In this document: positions 18,309 through 26,691 of the stretch, piece by piece
Numbering within the stretch: the first letter of the stretch is position 1
Layout: each line of letters opens with the position of its first letter
Source of the DNA: Rhizosphaericola sp047606825
Lineage (GTDB): Bacteria; Bacteroidota; Bacteroidia; Chitinophagales; Chitinophagaceae
Direction of reading: 5' to 3'
Assembly: GCA_047606825.1 (NCBI GenBank)
Contig: JASGDY010000094.1
Coordinates: forward strand, 1 to 44,019
DNA: 44,019 nucleotides
Position numbers and translations under genes: made by a program
The notes under the pieces: model-generated
Databases searched by the model: none
Seen by the model: the letters and a program-made list of their open reading frames with translations, nothing else
What the model was told of the DNA's origin: nothing

Positions 18309-18594
18309 AAACATCAAAACGTTTTCTCAACATCTCGACAAGAGATATGGGAAAATCGGAAGTGAAAAACGCACCGAATTTGAGATTAAAGCAAAGTCAT
18401 TTGCTATTGGCGAACTGATTAAAGAAGAACGCAAACAAGCACAATTGACACAAGAGCAACTTGCCGACAAAATTGGTGCGAAAAAAAGTTTTATATCAAG
18501 AATTGAGAACGGACATAGCGACATCCAACTTTCGACACTATACAAACTCGTTGAATTTGGATTAGGGCGAAAAATAAACTTCACAATTCAATAA
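18292..18594 (+). CDS. higA: HigA-type antitoxin with XRE helix-turn-helix
   Basis: 100-residue antitoxin. The first 45 residues form a helical toxin-binding arm and the C-terminal half is an XRE/Cro DNA-binding domain (ELIKEERKQAQLTQEQLADKIG, then KKSFISRIENGHSDIQLSTL; key residues in QLTQEQLA and SRIENG). It overlaps the toxin gene by 17 bases, so translation is probably coupled, and the complex should repress the promoter at 17907. The pair sits between pncA and a decayed second pncA end. Confidence 0.87.
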   Translation: METKNKNIKTFSQHLDKRYGKIGSEKRTEFEIKAKSFAIGELIKEERKQAQLTQEQLADKIGAKKSFISRIENGHSDIQLSTLYKLVEFGLGRKINFTIQ

Positions 18595-18615
18595 AAACAA
18601 CACCTACATCGTATT

Positions 18616-18786
18616 GACAATACGCGGCTTGGAGGCTACCTCAAAGACAAAGGTGTAAAGGCCATAGACACGCTAGAAGTGGGTTTCCAATCCACGATTT
18701 TATTAAACGCCACAAAAGCCATCGACCCCAAAAACTTTGAACAGCTAAAGGAAGTTTTTGAAGGGAAAGGTGGGAGGTTGGGATGA
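18616..18786 (+). pseudogene. Remnant of a second pncA copy
   Basis: An open frame of 56 codons without start matches the C-terminal part of the intact PncA: DNTRLGGYLKDKG, AIDTLEVGFQSTILL, then KAIDPKNFEQLKEVFEG. Compared with the full gene it lacks an in-frame 48-base stretch coding for ICGLAADYCVYYTATD, which includes the catalytic Cys151, and nine bases or more near its 5' end. The first 75 bases have diverged while the last 104 are nearly identical, so the two parts have different histories. It cannot encode an active enzyme. Confidence 0.9.
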
Positions 18787-18794
18787 TGCGTTGC
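18691..18794 (+). repeat. 104-bp direct repeat, copy 2
   Basis: Second copy of 17693-17796, with two differences. Beyond both copies the sequences differ for about 80 bases, then share TTAGCTAAyAAATyATT (17882-17898 and 18849-18865), so the original duplication was longer. Confidence 0.95.
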
Positions 18795-18876
18795 AAATAC
18801 ATCATTATAAAAACTACCTCGGCGACTTATCGCCAAACATCGTAACTTAGCTAATAAATCATTAATAACCTACGCA

Positions 18877-19641
18877 ATGGCAAACAAATACGTAACCTTT
18901 ATTTCGGACGAAGATTTATTGAACTGTATTGAGAATTTACACAAAGCTTATTTGCGAGCCAAAAACAATATTTCCAAAAAGAGTTTCTACACTAACAAAC
19001 TTGATACCATCAAACTGACTTTTGATGCTAAATTCAACAACATCAACGAAGACAATCTAATTCAATCCGAAATTCTTCGCCAAATTGACAAATCTATCAA
19101 CAATTCTATAGGAACTTTCCACGAACAAATTTTGGGAGGAATGAAAGGTTATGAAGTCGGAAATTTAAGCGGCTTTGACATTAAAGCGAATGATGATACG
19201 CTTTTTGCGGACATCAAAAACAAGCACAACACGATGAACAGCAGTTCAGCAGAAGCCTTGTTTCAAAAATTGGCTCGTTATGCAGACGATTACAAAAAAG
19301 CAAAATGCTATTGGGTTCAGATTTTGGCAAAAGGAAGTTTCAACGAGCATTGGCAAGGCGAAATCAACGGAAAAGAATACAGTCATTCAAGAGTTTTCAA
19401 AATTTCGGGCGACCAATTTTATGCTTTGCTTTCGGGACAAGACGATGCTCTTTTTCAATTGTATAAAGCGTTGCCAAAAGCGATTAATGACTATCTGAAA
19501 TCCGTTGAAAAAGACGACAGCATAAAAGAAAATTCGGCTTTGGAAGAAATCACTTCCGAAACCGAAAAATCAAAACGCACTATTCTCGACCAAATTACTT
19601 TTGAGAATTACAGCTATTATTTGGGGTTTGACAAACTGTAA
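18877..19641 (+). CDS. Type II restriction endonuclease, Eco47II-like
   Basis: 254-residue protein that I recognise as an Eco47II/Sau96I-family endonuclease; prototypes cut GGNCC. The segment GNLSGFDIKANDDTLFADIKNK contains a plausible PD-(D/E)xK site: Asp101, then Asp112-Ile-Lys114, with the family-typical NKHNTMNSSS following. There is no signal or membrane segment. It faces the cognate methyltransferase tail to tail, and the two coding ends overlap by 25 bases (19617-19641). A weak -7 box, TAACTTAG (18843-18850), precedes it. AT-rich composition points to acquisition. The recognition site is inferred from family only. Confidence 0.82.
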   Translation: MANKYVTFISDEDLLNCIENLHKAYLRAKNNISKKSFYTNKLDTIKLTFDAKFNNINEDNLIQSEILRQIDKSINNSIGTFHEQILGGMKGYEVGNLSGFDIKANDDTLFADIKNKHNTMNSSSAEALFQKLARYADDYKKAKCYWVQILAKGSFNEHWQGEINGKEYSHSRVFKISGDQFYALLSGQDDALFQLYKALPKAINDYLKSVEKDDSIKENSALEEITSETEKSKRTILDQITFENYSYYLGFDKL

Positions 19642-20855
19642 TATTCATTCAAAAACTTTACAATCGAATAACCAACTTCGCGTCCTAAATTCACGGGAAC
19701 GGCATTGCCGATTTGTTTATATTGCTGAGCCAAAGAACCCGAAAATTCCCAATCATCAGGAAAAGTCTGAATACGTGCGTATTCCCGAACCGTAAACGGT
19801 CGGGTTTCGTCTGGGTGGCAACGTTCGGTTTGTTTTTGAGCGGGACTACACGTCAAAGTCAGGCAAGGTTCGTCCCAGCCAATTCTTCGGGCAATGCCTG
19901 TTTTTCCACCGCCCAAATGGAAACTTCCGCCCATAAATTCCTTTTGAATATCCAAAGGTAAATCTCGCCAATACCCTTTTGGCGGCACTAAATCCAACAC
20001 CGCTTTTTTGCTTGCAGGATATTTTGCACCGTTGGATTTCGGCACGTTACAATCAAACAATTCGCCTTTTTTCAAAGCATCTTTTAAGTTGTAAATTTTC
20101 TTGTAAGGTTTTGGATATTCGTATTTTACGTTTATATCTTTTCTAATTCCGACCAATATTAAACGTTCTCTTTTCTGCGGAACTTTGTAATTTATGGCTT
20201 TTAAAACTTCGACTGGAACTACGTTATAGCCGATTTCGTCTAAAATCGAAATCATTCCCTGCAAAGTTTTTCCGTTGTCGTGGCTCAGCAAACCACGCAC
20301 GTTTTCGCCAATGCAAATCGGCGGATTTACTTCTTTCACAACTCTTGCAAACTCATAAAAAAGTGTTCCTCTTGCATCTGCCAAACCTAATTTTTTTCCT
20401 GCATAACTGAATGCTTGACAAGGGAATCCGCCCGTTACGATATCCACTTTCCCGTTGTATTCCGAAAAATCGAAATTCATAATATCGCCCTCCAAAACTT
20501 TCCAATTCGGACGGTTTTTCCGCAAAGTGGCACACGCAAATCTGTCTATTTCATTCAATGCAGCGCACTTCAAACCAGCCTTTTCCATTCCGACCGCCAA
20601 ACCGCCAGCACCTGCAAAAAGTTCTAAAACTTTGTATTCATTTTCCGGCGCGACGAAGTTGGAAACAATTGCGTCAATATCCGCTTGGACAAAATCCGAA
20701 AACAATTCCAAAACATCCGTTTTTCGGTAAACCCGATAATTGCTCAGCGGTTCACGTACTGCGGACAATTTGCCTTCTCTATCCCAACGCCTAAGCGTTT
20801 CTTTGTTTTTGCCAAGCAATTCCGCCGTTTCCGACAATGTTAAATATTCATTCAT
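19617..20855 (-). CDS. DNA cytosine-5 methyltransferase with N-terminal MerR-like helix-turn-helix
   Basis: Protects host DNA by C5 methylation of the site cut by the facing endonuclease. Residues 1-48 form a MerR/excisionase-type DNA-binding domain (EYLTLSETAELLGKNKETL, then RRWDREGKL). The methyltransferase follows: motif I LELFAGAGGL at about 77-86, motif IV GGFPCQ with catalytic Cys146, motif VI ENV at 184-186, motif VIII QKRERLILVG and motif X QIGNAVPVNLG. The frame opens at a TTG (20861), but the ATG at 20855 is the likely start (412 residues). The fused helix-turn-helix could let the enzyme repress its own promoter and so time endonuclease expression, as known for some m5C methyltransferases; here that is inference. 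Confidence 0.92.
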   Translation of the reverse strand: MNEYLTLSETAELLGKNKETLRRWDREGKLSAVREPLSNYRVYRKTDVLELFSDFVQADIDAIVSNFVAPENEYKVLELFAGAGGLAVGMEKAGLKCAALNEIDRFACATLRKNRPNWKVLEGDIMNFDFSEYNGKVDIVTGGFPCQAFSYAGKKLGLADARGTLFYEFARVVKEVNPPICIGENVRGLLSHDNGKTLQGMISILDEIGYNVVPVEVLKAINYKVPQKRERLILVGIRKDINVKYEYPKPYKKIYNLKDALKKGELFDCNVPKSNGAKYPASKKAVLDLVPPKGYWRDLPLDIQKEFMGGSFHLGGGKTGIARRIGWDEPCLTLTCSPAQKQTERCHPDETRPFTVREYARIQTFPDDWEFSGSLAQQYKQIGNAVPVNLGREVGYSIVKFLNEYYSLSNPK

Positions 20856-21099
20856 AACCAAATTATAAAACCTTATACAATGGTTACAAATTTAAGGCAA
20901 ACTTTTTAAATAGCAAACAAAAAGGGGCATTTCAAATTTTCGCGTTTACATGAATATGGTGGTTGGTGAAGACTCCGACCACTAAAGGCTTTACTGGCAC
21001 GGTGTCTCCACCCGCCAGCGAAAATTTGGGATGCGCCCAACAAAAATAAATCTACTTTGGGTCAGATAAAAAGAGCCTTGCTGAAAGCACCTTTCTCCC
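20856..21099. other. Intergenic region with a decayed palindromic repeat
   Basis: No gene. Between about 20953 and 21038 lies a patch with CCGACCACTAAAGG, GGTGTCTCC and TTGGGATGCGC that shares short words with the region at 1330-1370. It may be an old copy of a dispersed repeat; the match is weak. Confidence 0.3.
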
Positions 21100-22398
21100 C
21101 TATTTCATCTTCGCCCATTTAATTATTTCCTTCAACGTTGGTTTCTTGCCATACATCAAAATGCCCGTGCGGTATATCTTTCCGGCAAACCAGGTCGTCA
21201 ACAGAAATCCGGCAACCAGCAACACGATACTTAATATCAACTGCCAATAAGGCACGACGTTGGGCACACCCTGCGCAATACGCGCCATCATAACGACGGG
21301 TGACGTCAAAGGAAACAGACTACCAAAAACCGCCAGTCCACTCTGCGGGTCGTTGACCGCCTGCATCATAATGACAAAAGAAAATATGATCGGCAGCGTC
21401 ACCGGAAACGAAAAACTCTGCGCCTCCTGAGGGTCTTCGTTCACCGCACTTCCGACTGCCGCAAACAGCGACGCGTAAATCAAATAACCACCTAAAAAAT
21501 AAACAATAAAACACACAATCAACAACGGAAAATTAATCGTGGACAGCAACGACATCACAGGCTGGATCCCGTCCGCACTGTCCGCCGCGCTTGGCATCGC
21601 GCCTTTCATCGCATTGCCGACCGACGGGAACAACATCGGAATCAATATGACCCTCAATCCGACCGTCAACACTATCCATATCAAAAACTGCAACAAACCA
21701 ACCGCGCCGATGCCCAATATCTTTCCCATCATCAACTGGAAAGGACGCACACTGCTCACAATCACTTCGGCGATGCGGCTCACTTTTTCCTCCATCACGC
21801 CACGCATGACCGCCATGCCGTACAACAACAGTACCATGTAAATCAGGAATCCAGACACAAAACCGACCCCATAAGCAACACCCGATTTCGCCATGCTGTC
21901 CTCGCCTGATTCCTCGGTCGTATATTTGATAGGAGCCGATTCGTTGACTTTTTTAATGGCGTCTGCCGATAATTGGAACGTGTGCATTTTCTGTTTTTTG
22001 ATGGCAGCATTGACCGCATCGTTAATCTCTCCTTTAACCTTGAGCGACAAGGATTTTTGGGAGATGATGTTTAATGTGCTGTTGGTGTCCACACTTGGCG
22101 GAATCAGGATATAGGCACTGACTGCCCCTTTGTCCAACAAGGCATCCAGTTGTTGCTTATCCGCGCCGGGCATCACCTTAAAATGAATCGGCGGTTCAGA
22201 TTCCAGGCTATCCTCAAAATAATGCGCATTGTCGGCAATGGCGACAACCGTATCGGAGGGTTCTTTTATAGAAAAATAAAATATCAACGCATACAGCCCA
22301 ATCAAAAGTGTTGGCAATAGTATCGTCGTTACCAGAAATGTTTTTTTACGGACACGCGAAAGAAATTCCCTTTTCGCTATCAAAGCTATTTTACCCAT
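21100..22398 (-). CDS. ABC-2 type exporter permease (NatB/YhaP-like)
   Basis: Membrane half of a two-gene ABC exporter. A first membrane helix (about 19-43, LVTTILLPTLLIGLYALIF) is followed by a large extracytoplasmic domain (about 44-180) and then five or six helices in the C-terminal part, including the GVMEEKVSRIAEVIVSSVRPFQLMMGK cytoplasmic motif (key residues MEEK...R...SVRP). This layout matches NatB of sodium exporters and related ABC-2 permeases. It starts 5 bases after the ATPase gene, so they form one operon. The substrate cannot be told from sequence; sodium or small-molecule export is only a family guess. Confidence 0.88.
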   Translation of the reverse strand: MGKIALIAKREFLSRVRKKTFLVTTILLPTLLIGLYALIFYFSIKEPSDTVVAIADNAHYFEDSLESEPPIHFKVMPGADKQQLDALLDKGAVSAYILIPPSVDTNSTLNIISQKSLSLKVKGEINDAVNAAIKKQKMHTFQLSADAIKKVNESAPIKYTTEESGEDSMAKSGVAYGVGFVSGFLIYMVLLLYGMAVMRGVMEEKVSRIAEVIVSSVRPFQLMMGKILGIGAVGLLQFLIWIVLTVGLRVILIPMLFPSVGNAMKGAMPSAADSADGIQPVMSLLSTINFPLLIVCFIVYFLGGYLIYASLFAAVGSAVNEDPQEAQSFSFPVTLPIIFSFVIMMQAVNDPQSGLAVFGSLFPLTSPVVMMARIAQGVPNVVPYWQLILSIVLLVAGFLLTTWFAGKIYRTGILMYGKKPTLKEIIKWAKMK

Positions 22399-22403
22399 GA
22401 CTA

Positions 22404-23330
22404 TTATTTAAAGAATGAGCGTGTTACAGTTCCCGTGTTCTCTACCAAGTGTATAAATATATCGTTGAGCGACGGCAATATTTCGACAAATCCATTAATG
22501 GTTAACTGCTGCCGCAATAGATAGGACAGTACTTGGTTGGTCGTCGTATCGGGCTGCAACTGCAATACCAGTTCACCTTCCCGTTGCGATACAATCTGGA
22601 ATAGGCTTTCATCCGCAACAGGCACGTCACCGCTATAAGAAAGCCGCCACAGGTTTTCTTTATAGGCATGCTTGATACCAGCGACAGTCCCGTCGAGCAA
22701 TTTCTTGCCCGCATTAATCAATACTATCTGGTCGCATATCTCCTCGACCTGTTCCATCCGGTGCGTACTGAATATAATCGTGCGTCCTTGCTGCGCCAGT
22801 TCAAAGATTTCATTTTTGATTAAATCAGCATTGACGGGGTCGAGACCACTGAACGGTTCGTCCAATATGATGAGTTGTGGGTTGTGCATGACGGTAGTGA
22901 CAAACTGTAGTTTTTGTCCCATGCCTTTGCTGAGGTCTTCGAGTTTTTTGTTCCACCAGGATTCCATCTTGAGCCTTGTAAACCAGTATTTGGCACTGTC
23001 CATTGCTTCGGCGGCAGACAGGCCTTTGAGTTGGGCGAGGTAAATGGCCTGTTCGCCAATTTTCATTTTTTTGTATAGTCCGCGCTCCTCCGGCATATAG
23101 CCGATCTTGGCCGCATCTTTTTCAATGTCCAAAGGTTTGCCTTGCAACAGCACTTCGCCTTCGTCGGCATGGAAAATGCCTGTCACCATACGCAGCAACG
23201 TTGTTTTGCCCGCACCATTCGGTCCCAAAAGCCCAAATATCTTTCCCTCGTCAATGGAGAAGCTGATATCGTCCACGGCTTTTTGCGTAGCGTAATGTTT
23301 TTTTAAATGTTGTAATTCCAGAATAGGCAT
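22404..23330 (-). CDS. ABC exporter ATP-binding protein (NatA-like)
   Basis: ATPase partner of the permease encoded directly after it. Walker A GPNGAGKT lies at about 36-43, signature LSKGMGQK near 134, Walker B LIILDEPFSGLDP near 155, and the switch histidine in FSTHRM follows. The C-terminal 90 residues form an extra domain of the kind found in DrrA/NatA-type proteins (DUF4162-like). 308 residues is usual. The pair probably shares one promoter upstream of 23330. Confidence 0.92.
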   Translation of the reverse strand: MPILELQHLKKHYATQKAVDDISFSIDEGKIFGLLGPNGAGKTTLLRMVTGIFHADEGEVLLQGKPLDIEKDAAKIGYMPEERGLYKKMKIGEQAIYLAQLKGLSAAEAMDSAKYWFTRLKMESWWNKKLEDLSKGMGQKLQFVTTVMHNPQLIILDEPFSGLDPVNADLIKNEIFELAQQGRTIIFSTHRMEQVEEICDQIVLINAGKKLLDGTVAGIKHAYKENLWRLSYSGDVPVADESLFQIVSQREGELVLQLQPDTTTNQVLSYLLRQQLTINGFVEILPSLNDIFIHLVENTGTVTRSFFK

Positions 23331-23464
23331 AAGCTCAAAAATGTATTGGTCGAGAATGATAGCAAAACTTCCTATAGCTCGTTTCTTATTTTTTATCTAC
23401 TTCATCGTAACGTTCGATGACAATAACGATGTTAAAGATAAAGAAATATTTCTAATTGAACGAA

Positions 23465-23508
23465 AAACCGCAACCTTATTTCGCCGAGGCAATATAAAGT
23501 TGCGGTTT
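23465..23508 (-). terminator. Probable terminator of the GH35 gene
   Basis: AAACCGCAAC (23465-23474) pairs perfectly with GTTGCGGTTT (23499-23508). Read on the minus strand, the stem runs into GGTTTTTC, fitting a terminator just after the beta-galactosidase stop. Confidence 0.65.
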
Positions 23509-23531
23509 GTTTGTCATAAAAATATTTTTCG

Positions 23532-25397
23532 CTATTCCTTCACCAACTGGTCTAATATCGGCGTGGTTGTAAAGCTCAATGTCGTCTGTGGTTTGTCGTT
23601 GAGCTGTTCAAAGACTGCGACTTCATTTTTTCCTTTTTTCAACCAGCAACCGGGCAGGTACAGCGTCAACTGCGGACCGACCTTACTCCAATAACGACCG
23701 ATATTGATACCGTTGACAAAGACAATGCCCTTGCCCCAGCCGCGCATATCGAGAAACGTATCACCAGTTTTGTCGAGGTTGAAACTGCCTTGATAGACAA
23801 CAGGAACGCCCGTGTCTTTGGTATTGTCGAGCTTGGATACATCAAGTACTTTGTCCATTGGAAGCGGCGTCATTTCCCAGTTGCCGGTGATTTCGTTGTC
23901 ATTGATAGTGATAGGTTTGATAATGCCTTTGGTATTGTGGATGATATCCGCGCCGTAGTTGATACGTCCCATATTTTCCACCAATATCTGCAAAGTGGAA
24001 TTAAAAGGAATATCAATATCCATGTCATATTTTTTATAGTAGCGGTTCAGTACACCGACTTTTTTACCGTCGATATATACCACTGCAAAATCACGTAAGC
24101 CCGGAATCGAAAGCTTTCCACTAATCGGCTGATTAAATTTGCGGCTATACAAAACATAACCGTGACCTTGGTTCAAGTCCTCAAAAGACATCAATGTATC
24201 GTTGGAAACGGGTTCGATTTTTTGCGCAAAATCAAACAGATTCACCGCTCTGGTCAGCGTTACGTCCGGCACCTTGATGACAGGATTGGGCGCGGGGACA
24301 GCGGGGAATTTCTCCTTAGAATAAGATTGCAAAAGATTGCGTATGGAATCGTATTTGGGTGTGGCCCAACCGGCTTCGGAAATCGGAGCGTCGTAATCGT
24401 AGGAAGTCATGTCCGGCTGTATGTCGTGCTTGCCGTCGTAATTGGCTCCGGAAGTAAAACCAAAATTGGTACCGCCATGCACCATGTACATATTGAACGA
24501 AACCGTGTCGCTGAGGTATTTGCGTAACTGTTTGACAACGGACGAGGCAGAAACTTTGGGAAATGGTTCTGCCCAGTGGTCAAGCCAACCGGGATAGTAT
24601 TCCGCAACGAAATAAGGGCCTTTGCCGTCGTGGTATTGGTGGACGAGCTGTTTAAGTTTTTGCGTGTTGTCCTCACCGTCCGCGCCCGGCAGCACACCGG
24701 GAATGGAACCTTCCTTGAACAACCAACTGCCGTCCGCCGTGTATAGCGGCACGTCCACACCAGCGTCCAGCAACAACTGTTTGATTTTGGCATTGTAGCG
24801 TTGGTGCGTTTCGAGCGGAATGTCCTTGCGCTGCGCGACGTAAGAGCCAAATTCGTTTTCGGCCTGCACCATGATGACCGGACCTCCATGCGTAATCTGC
24901 AAATCCTTGACCTGTTCCATCACCTTTCCGATATAGGTTTTGCAACTGTCGAGGAAAGGTTGGTTGTCGGCACGGATGACCATGCCCTCAGCCTTGGGCA
25001 GCCACCACGGATAACCGCCAAATTCCCATTCGCCACAACCGTAAGGACCAGGACGCAGCAACACCAGCAAACCTTCCTCGCCGGCTTCTTTCACAAACTG
25101 GCGCAGGTCGCGGTCACCCGTAAAGTCCCAAACGCCCGGCGCAGTCTCGTGCGAGTTCCAAAAAATATACGTCGTCACGGCATTGAGCCCCATCGCCTTG
25201 ATCATCTTCAAGCGATGCCGCCAATACTGGTGCGGCACACGCGCAAAGTGCATCTCCCCGGCGTGCAGCATCATCGGCTTGCCGTCGTAGACAAATGCGC
25301 CGTCCTTTATCTCAAATGTATGTTTGGCTTTCTTCTGCGCAAACCCACCCAAAGTGGCCAATGCCAAAGCCATTCCTAATGCGATCTTCCTGACCAT
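23532..25397 (-). CDS. Secreted GH35 beta-galactosidase
   Basis: Predicted periplasmic or outer-surface beta-galactosidase that releases terminal galactose from glycans. A signal peptide covers about residues 1-20. The GH35 barrel starts at FEIKDGAFVYDGKP, with the typical LHAGEMHFARVP and W/NSHE segments. Acid/base Glu182 lies in QAENEFGSY and nucleophile Glu266 in FVAEYYPGWLDHW. The C-terminal 250 residues carry the jelly-roll beta domains, ending RYWSKVGPQLTLYLPGCWLKKGKNE (partial motif GRYW...GPQ.TLYLP typical of the family). 621 residues is normal. It stands alone, with no SusCD pair nearby. Confidence 0.93.
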   Translation of the reverse strand: MVRKIALGMALALATLGGFAQKKAKHTFEIKDGAFVYDGKPMMLHAGEMHFARVPHQYWRHRLKMIKAMGLNAVTTYIFWNSHETAPGVWDFTGDRDLRQFVKEAGEEGLLVLLRPGPYGCGEWEFGGYPWWLPKAEGMVIRADNQPFLDSCKTYIGKVMEQVKDLQITHGGPVIMVQAENEFGSYVAQRKDIPLETHQRYNAKIKQLLLDAGVDVPLYTADGSWLFKEGSIPGVLPGADGEDNTQKLKQLVHQYHDGKGPYFVAEYYPGWLDHWAEPFPKVSASSVVKQLRKYLSDTVSFNMYMVHGGTNFGFTSGANYDGKHDIQPDMTSYDYDAPISEAGWATPKYDSIRNLLQSYSKEKFPAVPAPNPVIKVPDVTLTRAVNLFDFAQKIEPVSNDTLMSFEDLNQGHGYVLYSRKFNQPISGKLSIPGLRDFAVVYIDGKKVGVLNRYYKKYDMDIDIPFNSTLQILVENMGRINYGADIIHNTKGIIKPITINDNEITGNWEMTPLPMDKVLDVSKLDNTKDTGVPVVYQGSFNLDKTGDTFLDMRGWGKGIVFVNGINIGRYWSKVGPQLTLYLPGCWLKKGKNEVAVFEQLNDKPQTTLSFTTTPILDQLVKE

Positions 25398-25583
25398 GAA
25401 AATGATGTTGATAATTTTAAGGGCTAAATATACGGCAAGTAGGCGAGATTGGCGCGCGCAAACGTTTTACATGATTAGAGCGAAAAACCTAATGCTTAAA
25501 ACACAGCGTACTCAAAAAAGTTAACCTTGTTTGAAAGATTTGTGTAGATTTGATATGTATATAGAAAACTATTATTTTAATAA

Positions 25584-26519
25584 ATGGAACAGAAATATAA
25601 AATGTCAATACCAGATTTTCAATCATTTTTTTATCCAATTCTTAAATTTAGTTCAGACAAACAGGAGCATTCGTTGGATGAAGTCCGAGATTTTCTAACA
25701 CAATATTTTTCTTTGACGGATGAAGACAAGGCCGAACGTGTTCCAAGTGGTACGCAAACAAAATTTGACAACCGTATTTATTGGACAAAAAGTTACTTTT
25801 CAAAGGCACGACTGATAGAAAATACAAAACGTTCACATTTTAAAATTACAGAAAGGGGACTGAAATTCTTACAAAATTTTAGTTCTGAAATATCTATAAA
25901 TGACTTAAAGACAATCAACGAATTTAGGTCATTTAACGAAGGAATACATTCCACAAGCGAAATCCAGATAATTGAAAACAATAAGACAATTGAAACAAAA
26001 ACTCCATTAGAAAAACTTGAAGAAAGCTATCAATACATTAAACGGGAATTAGGTTTAGAGCTTTTGGAAAAAATTCGGTCAAATACATGGCAATTTTTTG
26101 AAGATTTGGTCATAGATTTAATGGTGAAAATGGGTTACGGCGGCTCGCGGAACAAAGCCGGGGAATCTATCAAAAGAACCAATGACGAAGGAATTGACGG
26201 AATAATAAACGAAGATAAATTAGGTTTAGATATAATCTACCTTCAGGCTAAAATGTGGAAAACGGAAACAAATATAGGACGACCTGAAATTCAAAAATTT
26301 GTAGGCGCATTACATGGAAAAAGAGCAAAAAAAGGCGTATTCATTACTACAAGTTCTTTTTCAAAAGGAGCTGTAGACTATGTAAAATCAATCGATCCGA
26401 AAGTTATACTTATTGATGGTGAAACTTTAACAAATTTAATGATAGAATATAATGTAGGAACAACACCAATTGAAACATATCAGATAAAAAAGATTGATTT
26501 GGACTACTTTGAAAAATAG
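25584..26519 (+). CDS. mrr: Mrr-type type IV restriction endonuclease
   Basis: Predicted modification-dependent endonuclease that attacks methylated foreign DNA. The N-terminal winged-helix domain (about 9-100, with IPDFQSFFYPIL and FKITERGLKFL) is the Mrr_N type. The C-terminal catalytic domain (about 155-290) has WQFFEDLVIDLMVKMGYGG, then Asp205 in DEGIDGII, Gln221 and Lys223 in YLQAKMW, and EIQKFVGAL: the complete Mrr D-QxK core. 311 residues is the usual length. TAGATTTG at 25545-25552 is a good -7 box. The gene is AT-rich, alone, and flanked by an intrinsic terminator-like stem at 26628. How it tolerates the two host cytosine methyltransferases nearby is an open question. Confidence 0.9.
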   Translation: MEQKYKMSIPDFQSFFYPILKFSSDKQEHSLDEVRDFLTQYFSLTDEDKAERVPSGTQTKFDNRIYWTKSYFSKARLIENTKRSHFKITERGLKFLQNFSSEISINDLKTINEFRSFNEGIHSTSEIQIIENNKTIETKTPLEKLEESYQYIKRELGLELLEKIRSNTWQFFEDLVIDLMVKMGYGGSRNKAGESIKRTNDEGIDGIINEDKLGLDIIYLQAKMWKTETNIGRPEIQKFVGALHGKRAKKGVFITTSSFSKGAVDYVKSIDPKVILIDGETLTNLMIEYNVGTTPIETYQIKKIDLDYFEK

Positions 26520-26627
26520 TATCAAAACTAATGATATATCTACACGTCGATGTTTACCACTAACCGATAGAACTATCAAAAATCCACTAGGGTTTCAACC
26601 AGTTGGTCAGCTATTTTTTTACCCATA

Positions 26628-26663
26628 GTTTTTTGTTGATGTGTTTTTATAGCAACAAAAAAC
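26628..26663. terminator. AT-rich 11-bp inverted repeat between convergent genes
   Basis: GTTTTTTGTTG (26628-26638) pairs perfectly with CAACAAAAAAC (26653-26663). It lies between the convergent mrr and beta-lactamase genes and may end transcription from either side. Confidence 0.5.
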
Positions 26664-26691
26664 AACAGGTTTTGTTTGGGGAAACGACGCG

